Numbered from the stretch's first letter, positions 14,773 to 24,237 are shown. The stretch is 64,000 nt of DNA from Amycolatopsis jiangsuensis (GCF_014204865.1 NZ_JACHMG010000001.1:6164501-6228500); one strand, 5' to 3'. The notes: generated by a model from the sequence alone, not told the origin. Made by a program: numbers and translations.

Positions 14773-15837
14773 ATGGCAGCAGTCGACTTGTTCGGCGCGG
14801 CGGGGCGTCCGTCGGAGTTCGGCCGGATCCACCCGGCGGACGAGCAGTGGCTGAGCAAGCAGCCCGCCGAACCGATCATCGATCCCGAGCTGCCCATCGT
14901 CGACGCCCACCACCACCTGTGGCAGATCGGCTCCGCTGCCTACCTCGCGGGCGATCTCGCCGGGGATCTCGCCACCGGCCACAACGTGGTGTCCACTGTC
15001 TACATCGACTGTGTGTCCCACTACCGCACCGAGGGGCCGGAGCACCTCCGGCCGGTCGGAGAGACCGAGTTCGTGCTGCGTGAGACGGCGCGGCAGCCGG
15101 GGCCGGCGAAGGTTGCCGAGGGCATCGTCGGCTTCGCCGATCTGAGCCTGGGCGCACGAGTGGAGGAGGTGCTGCGGGCGCACCTCGCGGTGGCGCCGGA
15201 GCGGTTCGCCGGAATCCGGTACTCCGCGCATTGGGATGCCGATGACGCCATCGAGAACGGCCGCCCGTATGTGCGCCCGAACCTGTTGGCCGACCCGGCG
15301 GTCCGCGAGGGTGCCCGGACGCTCGCGCGGCTCGGCCTGACCCTGGACGCGCTGGTGTTCCACCACCAGCTCGACGACGTGATCGCGCTCGCCGACGCCG
15401 TGCCGGAACTGACGATCGTGCTCAACCACTGCGGATTCCCGCTCGGGTACGGCCCCTACGCGGGCCGGCTGGACGAGGTGCACGCCCGGTGGTTGGCCTC
15501 GATCCGGGAGCTGGCGCGGCGGCCCAACATCGTGTGCAAGCTCGGCGGGCTGGTGAGCCGCCTCGCCGAGTACGACTACCGGACCGCAGAGGTCCCGCCG
15601 ACCTCCGAGGAACTCGCGAGGGTGTGGCGGCGGTGGGTGATCGGGTGTATCGAGGCTTTCGGCGCCGACCGGTGCCTGTTCGAGAGCAACTTCCCGGTGG
15701 ACAAAATGGGCACCGGGTACGCCACGCTGTGGAACGCGTTCAAGCGAATCAGCGTCGGCGCGTCGGCGGCGGAGCTGGCCGCGCTGTTCGCGGGTACAGC
15801 ACGACGCATCTACGGGCTGGCGGAGACCGAGTCATGA
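14773..15837 (+). CDS. Amidohydrolase-2 family metal-dependent hydrolase
   Basis: A 354-residue TIM-barrel hydrolase. The metal-binding HxH motif is in IVDAHHHLWQI at about 42-52. Later barrel strands carry GIRYSAHWD and ELTIVLNHCGFPLG (conserved His). The terminal strand DRCLFESNFPVDKMG carries the acidic residue. The family includes 2-pyrone-4,6-dicarboxylate lactonases and decarboxylase-like enzymes; the substrate here is unknown. TAGGAGC precedes the ATG. The stop overlaps the next ATG (ATGA), so the transporter behind it is coupled and probably imports or exports the substrate or product. Confidence 0.87.
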   Translation: MAAVDLFGAAGRPSEFGRIHPADEQWLSKQPAEPIIDPELPIVDAHHHLWQIGSAAYLAGDLAGDLATGHNVVSTVYIDCVSHYRTEGPEHLRPVGETEFVLRETARQPGPAKVAEGIVGFADLSLGARVEEVLRAHLAVAPERFAGIRYSAHWDADDAIENGRPYVRPNLLADPAVREGARTLARLGLTLDALVFHHQLDDVIALADAVPELTIVLNHCGFPLGYGPYAGRLDEVHARWLASIRELARRPNIVCKLGGLVSRLAEYDYRTAEVPPTSEELARVWRRWVIGCIEAFGADRCLFESNFPVDKMGTGYATLWNAFKRISVGASAAELAALFAGTARRIYGLAETES

Positions 15838-17189
15838 CGGTCCGGGCACGGCCGCGCACCGGGATCGGTGTGCGGCTGCTGGTCCCGCTGGCCACCGGCA
15901 CGATCCTCAACCCGGTCAACACCACGCTGATCTCCGTGGCGCTGATCCCGATCGGCCAGGCCTTCGGGGTGGGCCCGGATCGCACCGCGTGGCTGGTGTC
16001 GGGCCTCTACCTGGGCTCGGCGCTCGGCCAGCCGGTCGTCGGCCTGCTGGTGGACCGCTTCGGGGCCCGGCGGACCCTGGTCGGGGGCAGTCTGCTCACC
16101 CTCGCCGCCGGGCTGGTGGCACTGCTGCCGGTGTCGATCGGCTGGTTGGTCGGGTTGCGCCTGGTGATCGGGATCGGCACCAGCGCCGCGTTCCCGGCGG
16201 CGATGGCGGTGTTGCGGCGGCACTCGGGCGCGGAGACGTCCGGCGGTGCACTGGCCGTGCTCGCGGTGTGCTCGCAGGCCGTCGCCGCGGTCGGCCCCGC
16301 CCTCGGTGGGTTGCTGGTGTCCGCCTTCGGCTGGCAGGCGGTATTCGTGGTGAACGCGCCGCTCGCGGTGGTCGTGCTCGCGCTCACCCTGCTGTGGGTG
16401 CCGCGGGACCGGTCGGCGACCACCCCGGACACCCCGGTCGACCTCGCCGGGATCGGGTTGTTCTCGGTGGCTCTGCTGGCGGTGATGCTGCTGCTGATGT
16501 TCCCGGCCCCCCGGAACCTGTGGCTGCTGGCCCCTGCCGCTCTGGCGGCCGGTCTGCTCGTGCCGGTGACCCGGCGCGCCCGAGCGCCGTTCCTGCACCT
16601 CGGCCCGTCCATCGTCGTCGGCCCCCTGCTGCGCACCTACCTGAGGCAGGCGTTGACGTTCCTCGTGCTCTACGCGGTGTTGTTCGGCTACGTGCAGTGG
16701 CTGGACACCTCCCGGGGTTTGAGCGAGGCGGGCACCGGCTTGCTGTTGTTGCCGCTGTCCGGTACCGCGGTGCTGTTCTCCGCGATCCCGTTCCGCCTCA
16801 GCACCTGGGTCCGGCTGACCGGGGCCGCGGCCGTGCTGACCGGAGCGGTGGTCGCACTGGCCTTCGTGGACGGCCGGACGCCGCTGGTGGTGCTGCTCGC
16901 GATGAACGTGCTGTTCGGTGTGTCGCAGGGGCTGGTGAGCCTGGCCAGCCAAACGGTGCTGTACCGGCAGGCGCACCCGGACGCGATCGGCATCGCGAGT
17001 GGACTGTTCCGGACCGCGCAGTTCCTCGGTGCGATCGGCGCGGCCACGGTGATCGGCGCCTGCTTCCGTGACGGGGCGACCACGCCTGCCCTGCACGCGC
17101 TGGCGGTCGTGCTGGCGGTGGCCAGCGCGCTGCTCGTGGCCCTGACGGCGCTCGACCGCGCGCTTCGGGCGTCTCCCGAGTGGCAGTGA
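15834..17189 (+). CDS. MFS transporter, DHA2/EmrB-QacA-like
   Basis: A 451-residue multi-pass membrane transporter. The MFS signature between helices 2 and 3 reads GLLVDRFGARRTLVGG. The first helices contain VNTTLISVALIPIGQAFGV and RTAWLVSGLYLGSALGQPVV, typical of the drug:H+ antiporter-2 group. About 12-14 hydrophobic segments are present. The ATG lies within the stop codon of the amidohydrolase gene. Pairing with a hydrolase and an IclR regulator suggests transport of a carboxylic substrate rather than a drug, but this is inference. Confidence 0.88.
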   Translation: MTVRARPRTGIGVRLLVPLATGTILNPVNTTLISVALIPIGQAFGVGPDRTAWLVSGLYLGSALGQPVVGLLVDRFGARRTLVGGSLLTLAAGLVALLPVSIGWLVGLRLVIGIGTSAAFPAAMAVLRRHSGAETSGGALAVLAVCSQAVAAVGPALGGLLVSAFGWQAVFVVNAPLAVVVLALTLLWVPRDRSATTPDTPVDLAGIGLFSVALLAVMLLLMFPAPRNLWLLAPAALAAGLLVPVTRRARAPFLHLGPSIVVGPLLRTYLRQALTFLVLYAVLFGYVQWLDTSRGLSEAGTGLLLLPLSGTAVLFSAIPFRLSTWVRLTGAAAVLTGAVVALAFVDGRTPLVVLLAMNVLFGVSQGLVSLASQTVLYRQAHPDAIGIASGLFRTAQFLGAIGAATVIGACFRDGATTPALHALAVVLAVASALLVALTALDRALRASPEWQ

Positions 17190-17207
17190 TCGCTGCGGTG
17201 GAACGTA

Positions 17208-17324
17208 TTACACACGTGCGGGCGTGCGGTCCACGCGCTGGACGGTGCGGTCGGCGGGAGATCCGGCGCCGAGGATCACCACATCGAAGCAGCGAGCCCG
17301 ATCCACGTTGCAGGCAAAGGTCAT
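17208..17324 (-). pseudogene. N-terminal stub of an FAD-dependent oxidoreductase
   Basis: A 38-codon frame, MTFACNVDRARCFDVVILGA followed by GSPADR, is the first strand and dinucleotide loop of a flavoprotein; the third glycine of GxGxxG is lost (GAGSPA). It stops after VDRTPARV. AGGAG precedes the ATG at good spacing, and it lies 20 bp behind the epoxide hydrolase, so it is the truncated second gene of that operon. Confidence 0.6.
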
Positions 17325-17344
17325 GTCGGCTCCTGTCCCGGTCA

Positions 17345-18451
17345 CTACTGGTTCTGCTCCGCGAGCTCGAGCGCGGCGCGAACGCCGGTGAGGTAGTCGG
17401 CGGGGTGTTCGAAGGCGGCAAAATGTCCGCCGTGGTCGAACTCGCGCCACCAGCGGATGTCGAAGTAGCGTTCAGCAAACTCCCTAGGCGCGTTTACCAG
17501 GTCTTTCGGGAATATGGTCGCCGCAGTCGGCGCGGTGATCGGTGCCCAGTTCATATCGGCGCCGACCGTGTAAGGCTCGAAGGAGGTGCCGATGCATCCG
17601 TCGAACCAGTAGGCCGAGATCCAGGTGAGGAGTTCGTCGCGGGAGAAGACGGACTCGACGTCGTTGCCGCAGTCTGTCCAGCCATGCAGCTTTTCCAGGA
17701 TCCATGCCGCGAGGCCCACGGGCGAGTCGGACAGGGGCACCGCGATGGTCTGTGGCTTCGTCGCCTGCTCGTGCATGTAGCCGCCCTCGCGCCGCTGCCA
17801 GTCCGTGCCGTGGCGCGTGTACGCCAGTTCGGTCTCCGAAAGATCCGTCGGCGGGTTCACCAGATAGTGGATCTGGGAGATGTCGGTGACGTGCAGGGAC
17901 GCGACCTCCGCCCGACGTTGTGCCGCGAGCGCTTCGGCTACATCGCATCCGATGTCGCCGGCGGAAAGGGTGTAGCGCGGGTAGCCGAGATCCTCGAGGG
18001 CCTCGCCGACGAGAGTCGCCATCGCCACAGAGCCAAGGCCGCCATCCGGCAGCGGGAGCGCGAAAGGGAATCCGGGCAGGGCCGGGATCACCAGATTCAC
18101 GTCGGCGAGTTCGGGAAGGATTCGGTCGAAGCGCAGGATGGAGTCCGGCCAGCCGTGCAGCAGCACCAGGGTCGGTGCCTCGGCACCGACCCGTTGGTGC
18201 ACGAGCCGCAGCTTGTGCTCGCCGCCGGCGATCACCCAGGGGAGGCGACGGATCCGGTCCTCGTGAACGGTCCAGTCGTAGTGTGTCCGCCAGTACTCGA
18301 CGAGCACGCCGAGGTAGTCCAGTGGAACACCCCGGCTCCAGCCGGGCGCAGCTGCGACCCGGGCGGGCCGGTAGCCGTCGAGCCGGCGGCGAAGATCGTA
18401 GATCGCTTCTGGTGTGACCGCTGCCGGGGCGTCCGGCGCGTCGTTCGACAT
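17345..18451 (-). CDS. Epoxide hydrolase, microsomal type with EHN domain
   Basis: A 368-residue alpha/beta hydrolase. The EHN domain spans about 10-110 (DLRRRLDGYRPARV, WRTHYDWTVHEDRIRRLPW). The oxyanion motif is LLHGWPDS, and the nucleophile Asp lies in LSAGDIGCDVAEAL. Substrate-side Tyr residues are in the cap, and the catalytic His is in REFDHGGHFAAFEHP near the C-terminus. It opens epoxides to diols. GAGAGGAA precedes the ATG at 18451. It is followed by a truncated flavoprotein gene, so it may once have acted after an oxygenase. The enzyme itself looks intact. Confidence 0.88.
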   Translation of the reverse strand: MSNDAPDAPAAVTPEAIYDLRRRLDGYRPARVAAAPGWSRGVPLDYLGVLVEYWRTHYDWTVHEDRIRRLPWVIAGGEHKLRLVHQRVGAEAPTLVLLHGWPDSILRFDRILPELADVNLVIPALPGFPFALPLPDGGLGSVAMATLVGEALEDLGYPRYTLSAGDIGCDVAEALAAQRRAEVASLHVTDISQIHYLVNPPTDLSETELAYTRHGTDWQRREGGYMHEQATKPQTIAVPLSDSPVGLAAWILEKLHGWTDCGNDVESVFSRDELLTWISAYWFDGCIGTSFEPYTVGADMNWAPITAPTAATIFPKDLVNAPREFAERYFDIRWWREFDHGGHFAAFEHPADYLTGVRAALELAEQNQ

Positions 18452-19030
18452 GGATTCCTCTCGGTCGTGTGGTGGGGGACAGGATGCCGCCCTTTGACAG
18501 ACGTTGCCGCCCCGGCCTTCGCCGCTGTCGGTCGCCGTAGCCGCGCCCACCGCGCCGCGCGGAGTCGGCGCGCAGAGAGACGTGCGCCAGGGGCTAGCCA
18601 CGGCGATCGGCACGAGGGTAAGCGCGATGTCCGGCCAGCGCACCGTCCACCGAAGGCCGGTGGGCGCTCCCAGTGCGTTGTCGCCGCTCCGGACGAGCTG
18701 CTCGCCGACCTGCACCGCGGCAACGTCATCGTGTGGTTTGCTTCGACTTTCGTGGGCTCCGCATCTGACAGACACCACCAGATGGGAAGCGACCGGAGGC
18801 TGACCTGTGCCTGTCCGTCGAAGAAATTTCTGGCGACAAGGAAACGTTGCGGGCTCGTCGTTCCCCGGTTTGTGGGTCTGTGACCGTGGGCCTGGTGTAG
18901 TACCTGAGGTGAAGAGTGGATCGCTCGCGGGATGGAGGTTCGGCCCGCAGTCTCCGTCTCCAGAATTCCGTGTTCACAGCCCAGTATTCGGTTTATATGA
19001 GAAGTATTGACCAGTATGAAAGGTTGTCAG
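18452..19030. other. Intergenic region without a clear gene (579 bp)
   Basis: It lies between the divergent epoxide hydrolase and LLM oxidoreductase genes. The left part is GC-rich, and both strands show only fragmentary frames without family motifs. The right 120 bp is markedly AT-richer (GGTTTATATGAG and TATTGACCAGTATG) and probably holds the promoter of the oxidoreductase gene. Nothing else is recognised. Confidence 0.5.
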
Positions 19031-19873
19031 ATGACTTCCCGTCCCTTGCGCTTCGGTTTGTGCATGGTTGGGCCGATTCCTCAGATGAAGGAGGAGGCTC
19101 GCCGCGCCGAACAGACCGGCTTCGATGTGGTCCTGCTGTCCGACCACCTGGGAATGCCAGCGCCGCTGCCACCATTGATCTCGATCGCCGAGGCTGCCCC
19201 GTCGTTGCGGGTCGGCAACATGGTCATCAACGCCTCTTTCTACCGTCCCGCGTTGCTCGCCCGCGATCTCGCCAGCGTCGACTCCGCGACCGGCGGCCGG
19301 CTCGAGATCGGCCTCGGCACCGGATACGTCGAGGAAGAGTTCCACGCTGCGGGACTGCCGTTTCCGAGCGCTGGGGCCCGCGTCGACCTCGTCGTCGAGC
19401 ACGCGGTCGAGATCCGGCGTTTGCTGTCCAGCTCCGACTACAACCCCGCGCCCGCCCAGACCCCGCCGCCGATCATGATCGCGGGCATCGGGGACCGGAT
19501 GCTGGCCGCGGCGGCCCAGCATGCCGACATCGTCGCCTTCCCCGGCATGGCCACCCGCGATCATCTAACAGAACGCGTGACGTTCTTCAAAGACAAGGCC
19601 GGTGACCGATCGGCCGACATCGAACTGGCGTTCAGTTTTTTCCAGGTCGGCATCGACGATCCCAACGACCTGTCCGTCCTCCGGTTCCTCGCCCCGGGCG
19701 TCTCCGACGACAAGCTGCGCACATTGACGGCCTACCTGCCCGGCCCGGTCGAGGCGGCGGCCGATCGGATCCGGTCGCTTCACGAGGTGCTCGGCATCAC
19801 GTACTTCACGTTCAATCTCACCCCGACCGTCAAGTGGGAGACGCTCGAAAAGCTCGTGGCCGCGCTCAAGTAG
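19031..19873 (+). CDS. F420-dependent LLM-class oxidoreductase
   Basis: A 280-residue luciferase-like TIM-barrel enzyme that probably uses coenzyme F420. RPLRFGLCMVGPIPQMKEEA, GFDVVLLSDHLGMPAPLPPL and the RLEIGLGTGYVEEEFHAAGL motif are characteristic. The middle TPPPIMIAGIGDRMLAAAAQ segment and C-terminal GITYFTFNL complete the fold. The substrate is unknown. The ATG at 19031 is preceded by AAAGG; an upstream ATG at 19007 is poorer. It stands alone between decayed regions, next to an epoxide hydrolase. Confidence 0.88.
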   Translation: MTSRPLRFGLCMVGPIPQMKEEARRAEQTGFDVVLLSDHLGMPAPLPPLISIAEAAPSLRVGNMVINASFYRPALLARDLASVDSATGGRLEIGLGTGYVEEEFHAAGLPFPSAGARVDLVVEHAVEIRRLLSSSDYNPAPAQTPPPIMIAGIGDRMLAAAAQHADIVAFPGMATRDHLTERVTFFKDKAGDRSADIELAFSFFQVGIDDPNDLSVLRFLAPGVSDDKLRTLTAYLPGPVEAAADRIRSLHEVLGITYFTFNLTPTVKWETLEKLVAALK

Positions 19874-20149
19874 GGTCTCGTATTCTCGGGGGGAAACCTC
19901 ACCGGATGGGAACTGGTATTTCAGGGCGCGACTTCGTGATCACGTTCCTGCTCGGCGCTGATAGTGGCTTGTGCGGGCGCGATATCGGTGGCGTCGCCGT
20001 CAGAAGAAATGTGTTCGAAGACCAGCTGAGGAGGTCGGCGATGCGGCGGGCCGGCTCAACGACGAGCCGGTTCGACTGACGCCGGACCTCGTTGCGGGTC
20101 AACGCGATCAGCCCGTCCGGGCGGGATGTTGGGTGTGTTCGACGGCGAG

Positions 20150-20392
20150 CACCTGCGCGCCACCGGCCCGGCCCCGCGACAAACAGCCCGAACCGGTGGC
20201 GGCGCTCCGAACACGACCGGCCCGGTGAGCTGATCCACATCGAAGTGAAGAAGCTCGGCGACATCCGGGCCGGTGGTGTCTGGAGGAACCTCGACCGCGC
20301 GTCGCGGTCCGGGCCGCGGCTGGGCTACGGCTACGTCGCCGCTTTTTACGCCGGCTACGGGGCGCGGATCGTGCGGGTGATGACCGACAACA
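20150..20392 (+). pseudogene. IS481 family transposase remnant
   Basis: Frames read DKQPEPVAAL, then shifted SEHDRPGELIHIEVKKLGDI, GYGYV and GARIVRVMTDN. These match the IS481 DDE integrase core around its first and second catalytic Asp. The segment between them, including VDDHSR, is deleted, and there is a frameshift. No inverted repeats or target duplication are found. Confidence 0.65.
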
Positions 20393-20706
20393 TCGAACTG
20401 GACCTGGCCGTCGCCGCCCCGGGGGGGGCGACGGTCGTGACCTACGCGGCGCAGCCGGTGGACCCGACGCTGCCGGTGTTCCGGTTGATGTGGCCGAACC
20501 TTGTGCTGAGGTTCGCGTTGTTCCTCACCGAACCGCGGGACGCGCTACTGCGCGCGGCAACCGAGGTCACCTCAGCGCTGGAACAAAATCTGCTCTCACC
20601 TCTACCCGTGCACTCCTTCGAACTCGACGACGTAGCGGCCGCGCATGAAGCAGTGGAAAACGGGATCACCGGCAAGGTCGTACTGGATCTCCGCGGACCG
20701 GCTGGG
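20393..20706 (+). pseudogene. C-terminal fragment of a quinone oxidoreductase
   Basis: Directly after the transposase remnant the frame reads LDLAVAAPGGATVVTYAAQP, then LPVHSFELDDVAAAHEAVEN and GKVVLDL. This is the end of a zinc-independent MDR enzyme (lid helix and last strand). The N-terminal domain and cofactor loop are absent. The junction inside one frame shows a deletion that joined two unrelated genes. Confidence 0.65.
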
Positions 20707-20806
20707 GCTATCTCACGACCGTGTCGGTGATGCGCGAGATGGCTTCCTTCGACACCGACGCGGACGAGGTCGTGCCGTCGCTGGATGTTGCGGTTTCCGG
20801 CCACAG

Positions 20807-22153
20807 TCAGACCGATCGTTGAGCGGGCTCTGTGTGTCGTTCTTTGCGTTGGGTGCGGCGGAGAAGGACCAGTACGGCCAGCGCGATGAGGCTTGCGACG
20901 CTGATGCCCAGCAGCGGCAGGAGCGTGAGTACGAAGCTTCCGGTGCTCTCCTTGATGACGCCGATGATCCAGTTCCCGCCGAAGGCGGCGAGTGACCCGA
21001 GAGAATTGATCAGTGCGACGCCGGCGGCGGTTTCGCGGCGGGAGAGGGTTTCGGTACTCAGGCCCCAGAACGGGCCCTTGGATGCGTAGGTGCCGATCAG
21101 GACCACGCTGGCGAGAAGGACGAACGGCAGGAGGGACCGAGCGGCCGGGATGAAGGCAAGGCCCACGATGGCCACGACGATGGGGATGGCGGTCGACAGG
21201 GCCCGCTCGTTGCGTCGGTCGGAGAACCGGCTCCAGAGCAGCATGCCGATCACCGCGACGGCGAAGGGAACGGCGTTGATCCAGCCGACCTGCGCGTTGC
21301 TGAGACCGAAACTCTTGATGATCTGCGGCTGCCACAACGAAAGCCCCTGGCTGATCGCCGCGGTCCCGGCGTAGATCAGGGTGAGCAGCAATACCCGGCG
21401 GCTCAGCAGGATCCTTTTCAGCGGCAACCGTCGAGCCGGCTTTTCGACCGTCGAATCCTCGTCCCGCAGGGTGCTGCTGAGCCAAGTCTTCTCCTGCTCT
21501 GGCAGCCATTTCGCGGTTGCCGGTCCGGTCGGCAGGATCAGTGGCGCGCACAGCCCGAGGAGTACGGCGGGGACGCCTTCGACGATGAACAACCATTGCC
21601 AGCCGGCGAGTCCTACTGTGCCGTCGAGCCCGAGCAGCAGGCCCGACAGCGGGGAGCCGACGATGCTCGCGAGGGGAATGGCGACGCTGAAGAGCGCGAA
21701 CACCCGTGCCCGGTATGCGGCCGGGTAGAAGTAGGTCAGGTAGAGGATCACTCCGGGGAAGAAGCCGGCTTCGGCGGCGCCGAGCAGCATGCGCACGATG
21801 ATGAAGGAGACCGGCCCCTGGACGAGCGCCGTGGCCATGGCCACCAGTCCCCAGGTGATCATGATGCGGGTGATCCAGATGCGTGCGCCGACGCGGGCCA
21901 TGGCGAGGTTGCTCGGGACTTCGAGGAGCACGTAGGTGAAGAAGAACATCGACGCGCCGAACCCGAACATCGATGCGGTGAGGCCGATGTCTTCGTTCAT
22001 CTGGAGGCCGGCGAAGCCGACGTTGGACCGGTCGATGTAGGCGATGAGGAAACCGGCGAGCAGGAACGGCATCAACCGCCAGGAGATCCGGCGGATTGCT
22101 GCTTTGCCGGGATTGGCGTCCGGGTCGGCACCTTCGGTGGGTTTGGTGGTCAT
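20807..22153 (-). CDS. MFS transporter, anion:cation symporter (ACS) family
   Basis: A 448-residue transporter with 12 helices. RISWRLMPFLLAGFLIAYID followed by RSNVGFAGLQMNEDIGLTAS is the diagnostic start of the ACS/phthalate-permease group, which imports organic acids. LLGAAEAGFFPGVILYLTYF marks helix 4-5. The ATG at 22153 has a GGGGTGA-like site upstream. It is the last gene of the leftward operon that starts at 27001, lying 52 bp behind the cyclase-family gene. It probably imports the substrate of that pathway or a related acid. Confidence 0.9.
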   Translation of the reverse strand: MTTKPTEGADPDANPGKAAIRRISWRLMPFLLAGFLIAYIDRSNVGFAGLQMNEDIGLTASMFGFGASMFFFTYVLLEVPSNLAMARVGARIWITRIMITWGLVAMATALVQGPVSFIIVRMLLGAAEAGFFPGVILYLTYFYPAAYRARVFALFSVAIPLASIVGSPLSGLLLGLDGTVGLAGWQWLFIVEGVPAVLLGLCAPLILPTGPATAKWLPEQEKTWLSSTLRDEDSTVEKPARRLPLKRILLSRRVLLLTLIYAGTAAISQGLSLWQPQIIKSFGLSNAQVGWINAVPFAVAVIGMLLWSRFSDRRNERALSTAIPIVVAIVGLAFIPAARSLLPFVLLASVVLIGTYASKGPFWGLSTETLSRRETAAGVALINSLGSLAAFGGNWIIGVIKESTGSFVLTLLPLLGISVASLIALAVLVLLRRTQRKERHTEPAQRSV

Positions 22154-22205
22154 ACTTGGGTCACCCCTCGTTGGGTGGTTACGTGTCCGGTATGGGCGGG
22201 AGGGC

Positions 22206-23009
22206 TCAGGCGGGGACGAGTGCGACGGGGCGGACCGGTGAACCGGTGGCGCCCACCAGCGGGAGCGGGGCGAGCACCATCGCGGCGACGCGGTGACCGG
22301 TCGCGGCGAGCCGTTCGAGTTGGAGCATTTCGATGATGGGGATGCCGTTGTCGACGAGCAGGACGACATGGGCCGGGAGCCGGGCGTGCCCGGTGCCGGG
22401 CCGGATGTGTTCGTAGGCGGTGGTGTCCGAGCCGGTGACGGCGACCTGCTGCTCGGCGAGCCATCGCGCCGCGTCCGCCGTGGGGCCGGGCACCCCGGTG
22501 TCGGTGCCCAGGAACGCGCTCGGCTGTTCCCAGAGCTGGGACCATCCGGTGCGGACGAGGGCGATGTCCCCAGAGCGCAGCCGCGTGCCGGCGAGTTCGG
22601 TCGCGGCGGCGAGTTCGTCCGGGCTGATGCCGTAACCCGCGTCGAGCCGGGTGACCCCGTGGAGTGCGGGCAGGTCGAGCAGCACCGCGCGGCGCAGCAT
22701 CGGGGCGATCGTCTCGACGCCGTGCACGCTGAAGCGACCGCCACGCGCGGCTTCGGCGGCGTCCGCGCCGCCGTGGAGTTGCCCGCGGTGCGAAATGTGG
22801 GACAGGGCGTCGATGTGAGTGCCGGTGTGGCTACCGAGCACGAGCAGGTCGTTGGCGCCGGAACTGCCGTCTTCGCGCACCGTGTCGCCGTGGCGGCGGA
22901 GCAGACTGTGCCGGTATCCGGGATGGTTCGGGGACGTCGGTATCGCGGGATGCAGTGGTTGGGCCAGGTCCACGGGGCGGAACGAGCTGGTCAGTTCATC
23001 GATGAGCAT
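22206..23009 (-). CDS. Cyclase-family (kynurenine formamidase-like) metal-dependent hydrolase
   Basis: A 267-residue enzyme of the cyclase family (PF04199). The metal-binding motif SHTGTHIDALSHIS supplies H61, H65 and D67. IALVRTGWSQLW and AYEHIRPGTGHARLPAHVVL are further family features. Family reactions include hydrolysis of N-formylkynurenine, isatin and lactones or amides. It lies between the L-2-hydroxyglutarate oxidase and MFS genes in one operon, so a lactone or amide of a hydroxy acid is a sensible guess, no more. Confidence 0.85.
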   Translation of the reverse strand: MLIDELTSSFRPVDLAQPLHPAIPTSPNHPGYRHSLLRRHGDTVREDGSSGANDLLVLGSHTGTHIDALSHISHRGQLHGGADAAEAARGGRFSVHGVETIAPMLRRAVLLDLPALHGVTRLDAGYGISPDELAAATELAGTRLRSGDIALVRTGWSQLWEQPSAFLGTDTGVPGPTADAARWLAEQQVAVTGSDTTAYEHIRPGTGHARLPAHVVLLVDNGIPIIEMLQLERLAATGHRVAAMVLAPLPLVGATGSPVRPVALVPA

Positions 23010-23041
23010 GGCGGTCCTCGGGCGACGGTCGGTGTCGTGGG

Positions 23042-24232
23042 TCAGTGGGCGGACAGGATTTCCCCGGCGATCAGCTCGCCGATCGGCAGCGCGGAGGTCG
23101 CGGCGGGGGAGGGGGCGTTGAGCACGTGCACCGATCGCGGCGTGCGTTCGAGTTCGAAGTCGTGCACCAGCGAGCCGTCCTTGCGTACGGCTTGGGCGCG
23201 GATGCCTGCCTCCTGCGGGAGGAGGTCCGCGACCTGCAGTGCGGGGCAGTACTTGCGGCATTCGGCGAGGTAACCGCGTTTGAAGAAGGAGTTCTTCATC
23301 TCCCGTGCGCCGGTGGCGATGTTCGCTTTCGCCAGCCGCCACAGCCCGGGGAAGCGGGCGAGTTCGGCGAGATCCGCCTTGTCGACGCTGAACTTGCGGT
23401 AGCCCTCCCGCGCGAGCCCGAGTACCGCGTTCGGGCCGACGGTGATTCCGCCGTCGACGGTGGGGCTCAGGTGCACGCCGAGGAACGGCAGATCGGGGTC
23501 CGGGACAGGGTAGATGAGATGGCGGATGAGGTCCTTGCGCGCGGCGGGAAGCCGGTAGTACTCGCCGCGGAACGGCACTATCGCCGTGTCGGTGCGGATC
23601 CCGGCGAGGCGGGCCAGACGGTCCGCCTGCAACCCGCCGCACACCACGAGCCGGCGCGCCGGCCAGCGTTGCTCGCCCGCTCCGATTTCGACGGCGTCGC
23701 CGTTCTCGTCGATGCGGTCGACCTCCGTCGAGGTCCGGATCCGCCCGCCCGCGGCTTCGATGCGCTTGGCGATCGCTGCCGTGACGAGTCCGTAGTCGAT
23801 GATGCCCGTGCTGGGGACCAGGAGTGCGGCGACACCGCGGATGTTCGGTTCGCGGCGGCGGAGCTCCGCGGCGTCGAGGTGCTCGATCTCGAGCTGGTTG
23901 ACCTCGGCGCGCTCGGCGAGGTCATGGAGACGGCGCAGCTCGACCTGGTTAGTGGCGACGAGCAGCTTGCCGCACACGTCGAACGGGATCCCGTTCGCCG
24001 CGGCGAACTCTTTGGTGGCCTGCGCGCCCCGGCGGCACAGTTCGGCCTTGAGGCTGCCGGGCTCGTAGTAGATGCCGGAGTGGATGACGCCGCTGTTGTG
24101 GCCGGTTTGGTGGACGCCAAGCTGGGTCGCCTTCTCCAGCAGCAACAGGCTGGCGTCGGGCCGCCTCTCGAGCAGCTTCAGTGCGGTGGCGGCGCCGACG
24201 ATTCCGCCGCCGATCACGCAGAAGTCGTACAT
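23042..24232 (-). CDS. lhgO: L-2-hydroxyglutarate oxidase
   Basis: A 396-residue FAD enzyme of the LhgO/L2HGDH group, oxidising L-2-hydroxyglutarate (or a close hydroxy-diacid) to 2-oxoglutarate. The FAD motif is CVIGGGIVGAATALKLLERR at residues 5-24. GVHQTGHNSGVIHSGIYYEP and PFRGEYYRLPAARKDLI are hallmark sequences, and the C-terminal SPAATSALPIGELIA closes the FAD site. Length matches the family. It is 5 bp from the Ldh-type dehydrogenase upstream and 32 bp from the cyclase gene downstream. The operon context suggests catabolism rather than metabolite repair. Confidence 0.92.
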   Translation of the reverse strand: MYDFCVIGGGIVGAATALKLLERRPDASLLLLEKATQLGVHQTGHNSGVIHSGIYYEPGSLKAELCRRGAQATKEFAAANGIPFDVCGKLLVATNQVELRRLHDLAERAEVNQLEIEHLDAAELRRREPNIRGVAALLVPSTGIIDYGLVTAAIAKRIEAAGGRIRTSTEVDRIDENGDAVEIGAGEQRWPARRLVVCGGLQADRLARLAGIRTDTAIVPFRGEYYRLPAARKDLIRHLIYPVPDPDLPFLGVHLSPTVDGGITVGPNAVLGLAREGYRKFSVDKADLAELARFPGLWRLAKANIATGAREMKNSFFKRGYLAECRKYCPALQVADLLPQEAGIRAQAVRKDGSLVHDFELERTPRSVHVLNAPSPAATSALPIGELIAGEILSAH

Positions 24233-24237
24233 CGGCT

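Noticed and set aside
18452..18778. Possible N-terminal extension of the epoxide hydrolase or an MFS-like fragment upstream of it
   Set aside because: The EHN domain begins right after the ATG at 18451 and a good Shine-Dalgarno precedes it. The upstream hydrophobic stretch is too short and isolated to assign.
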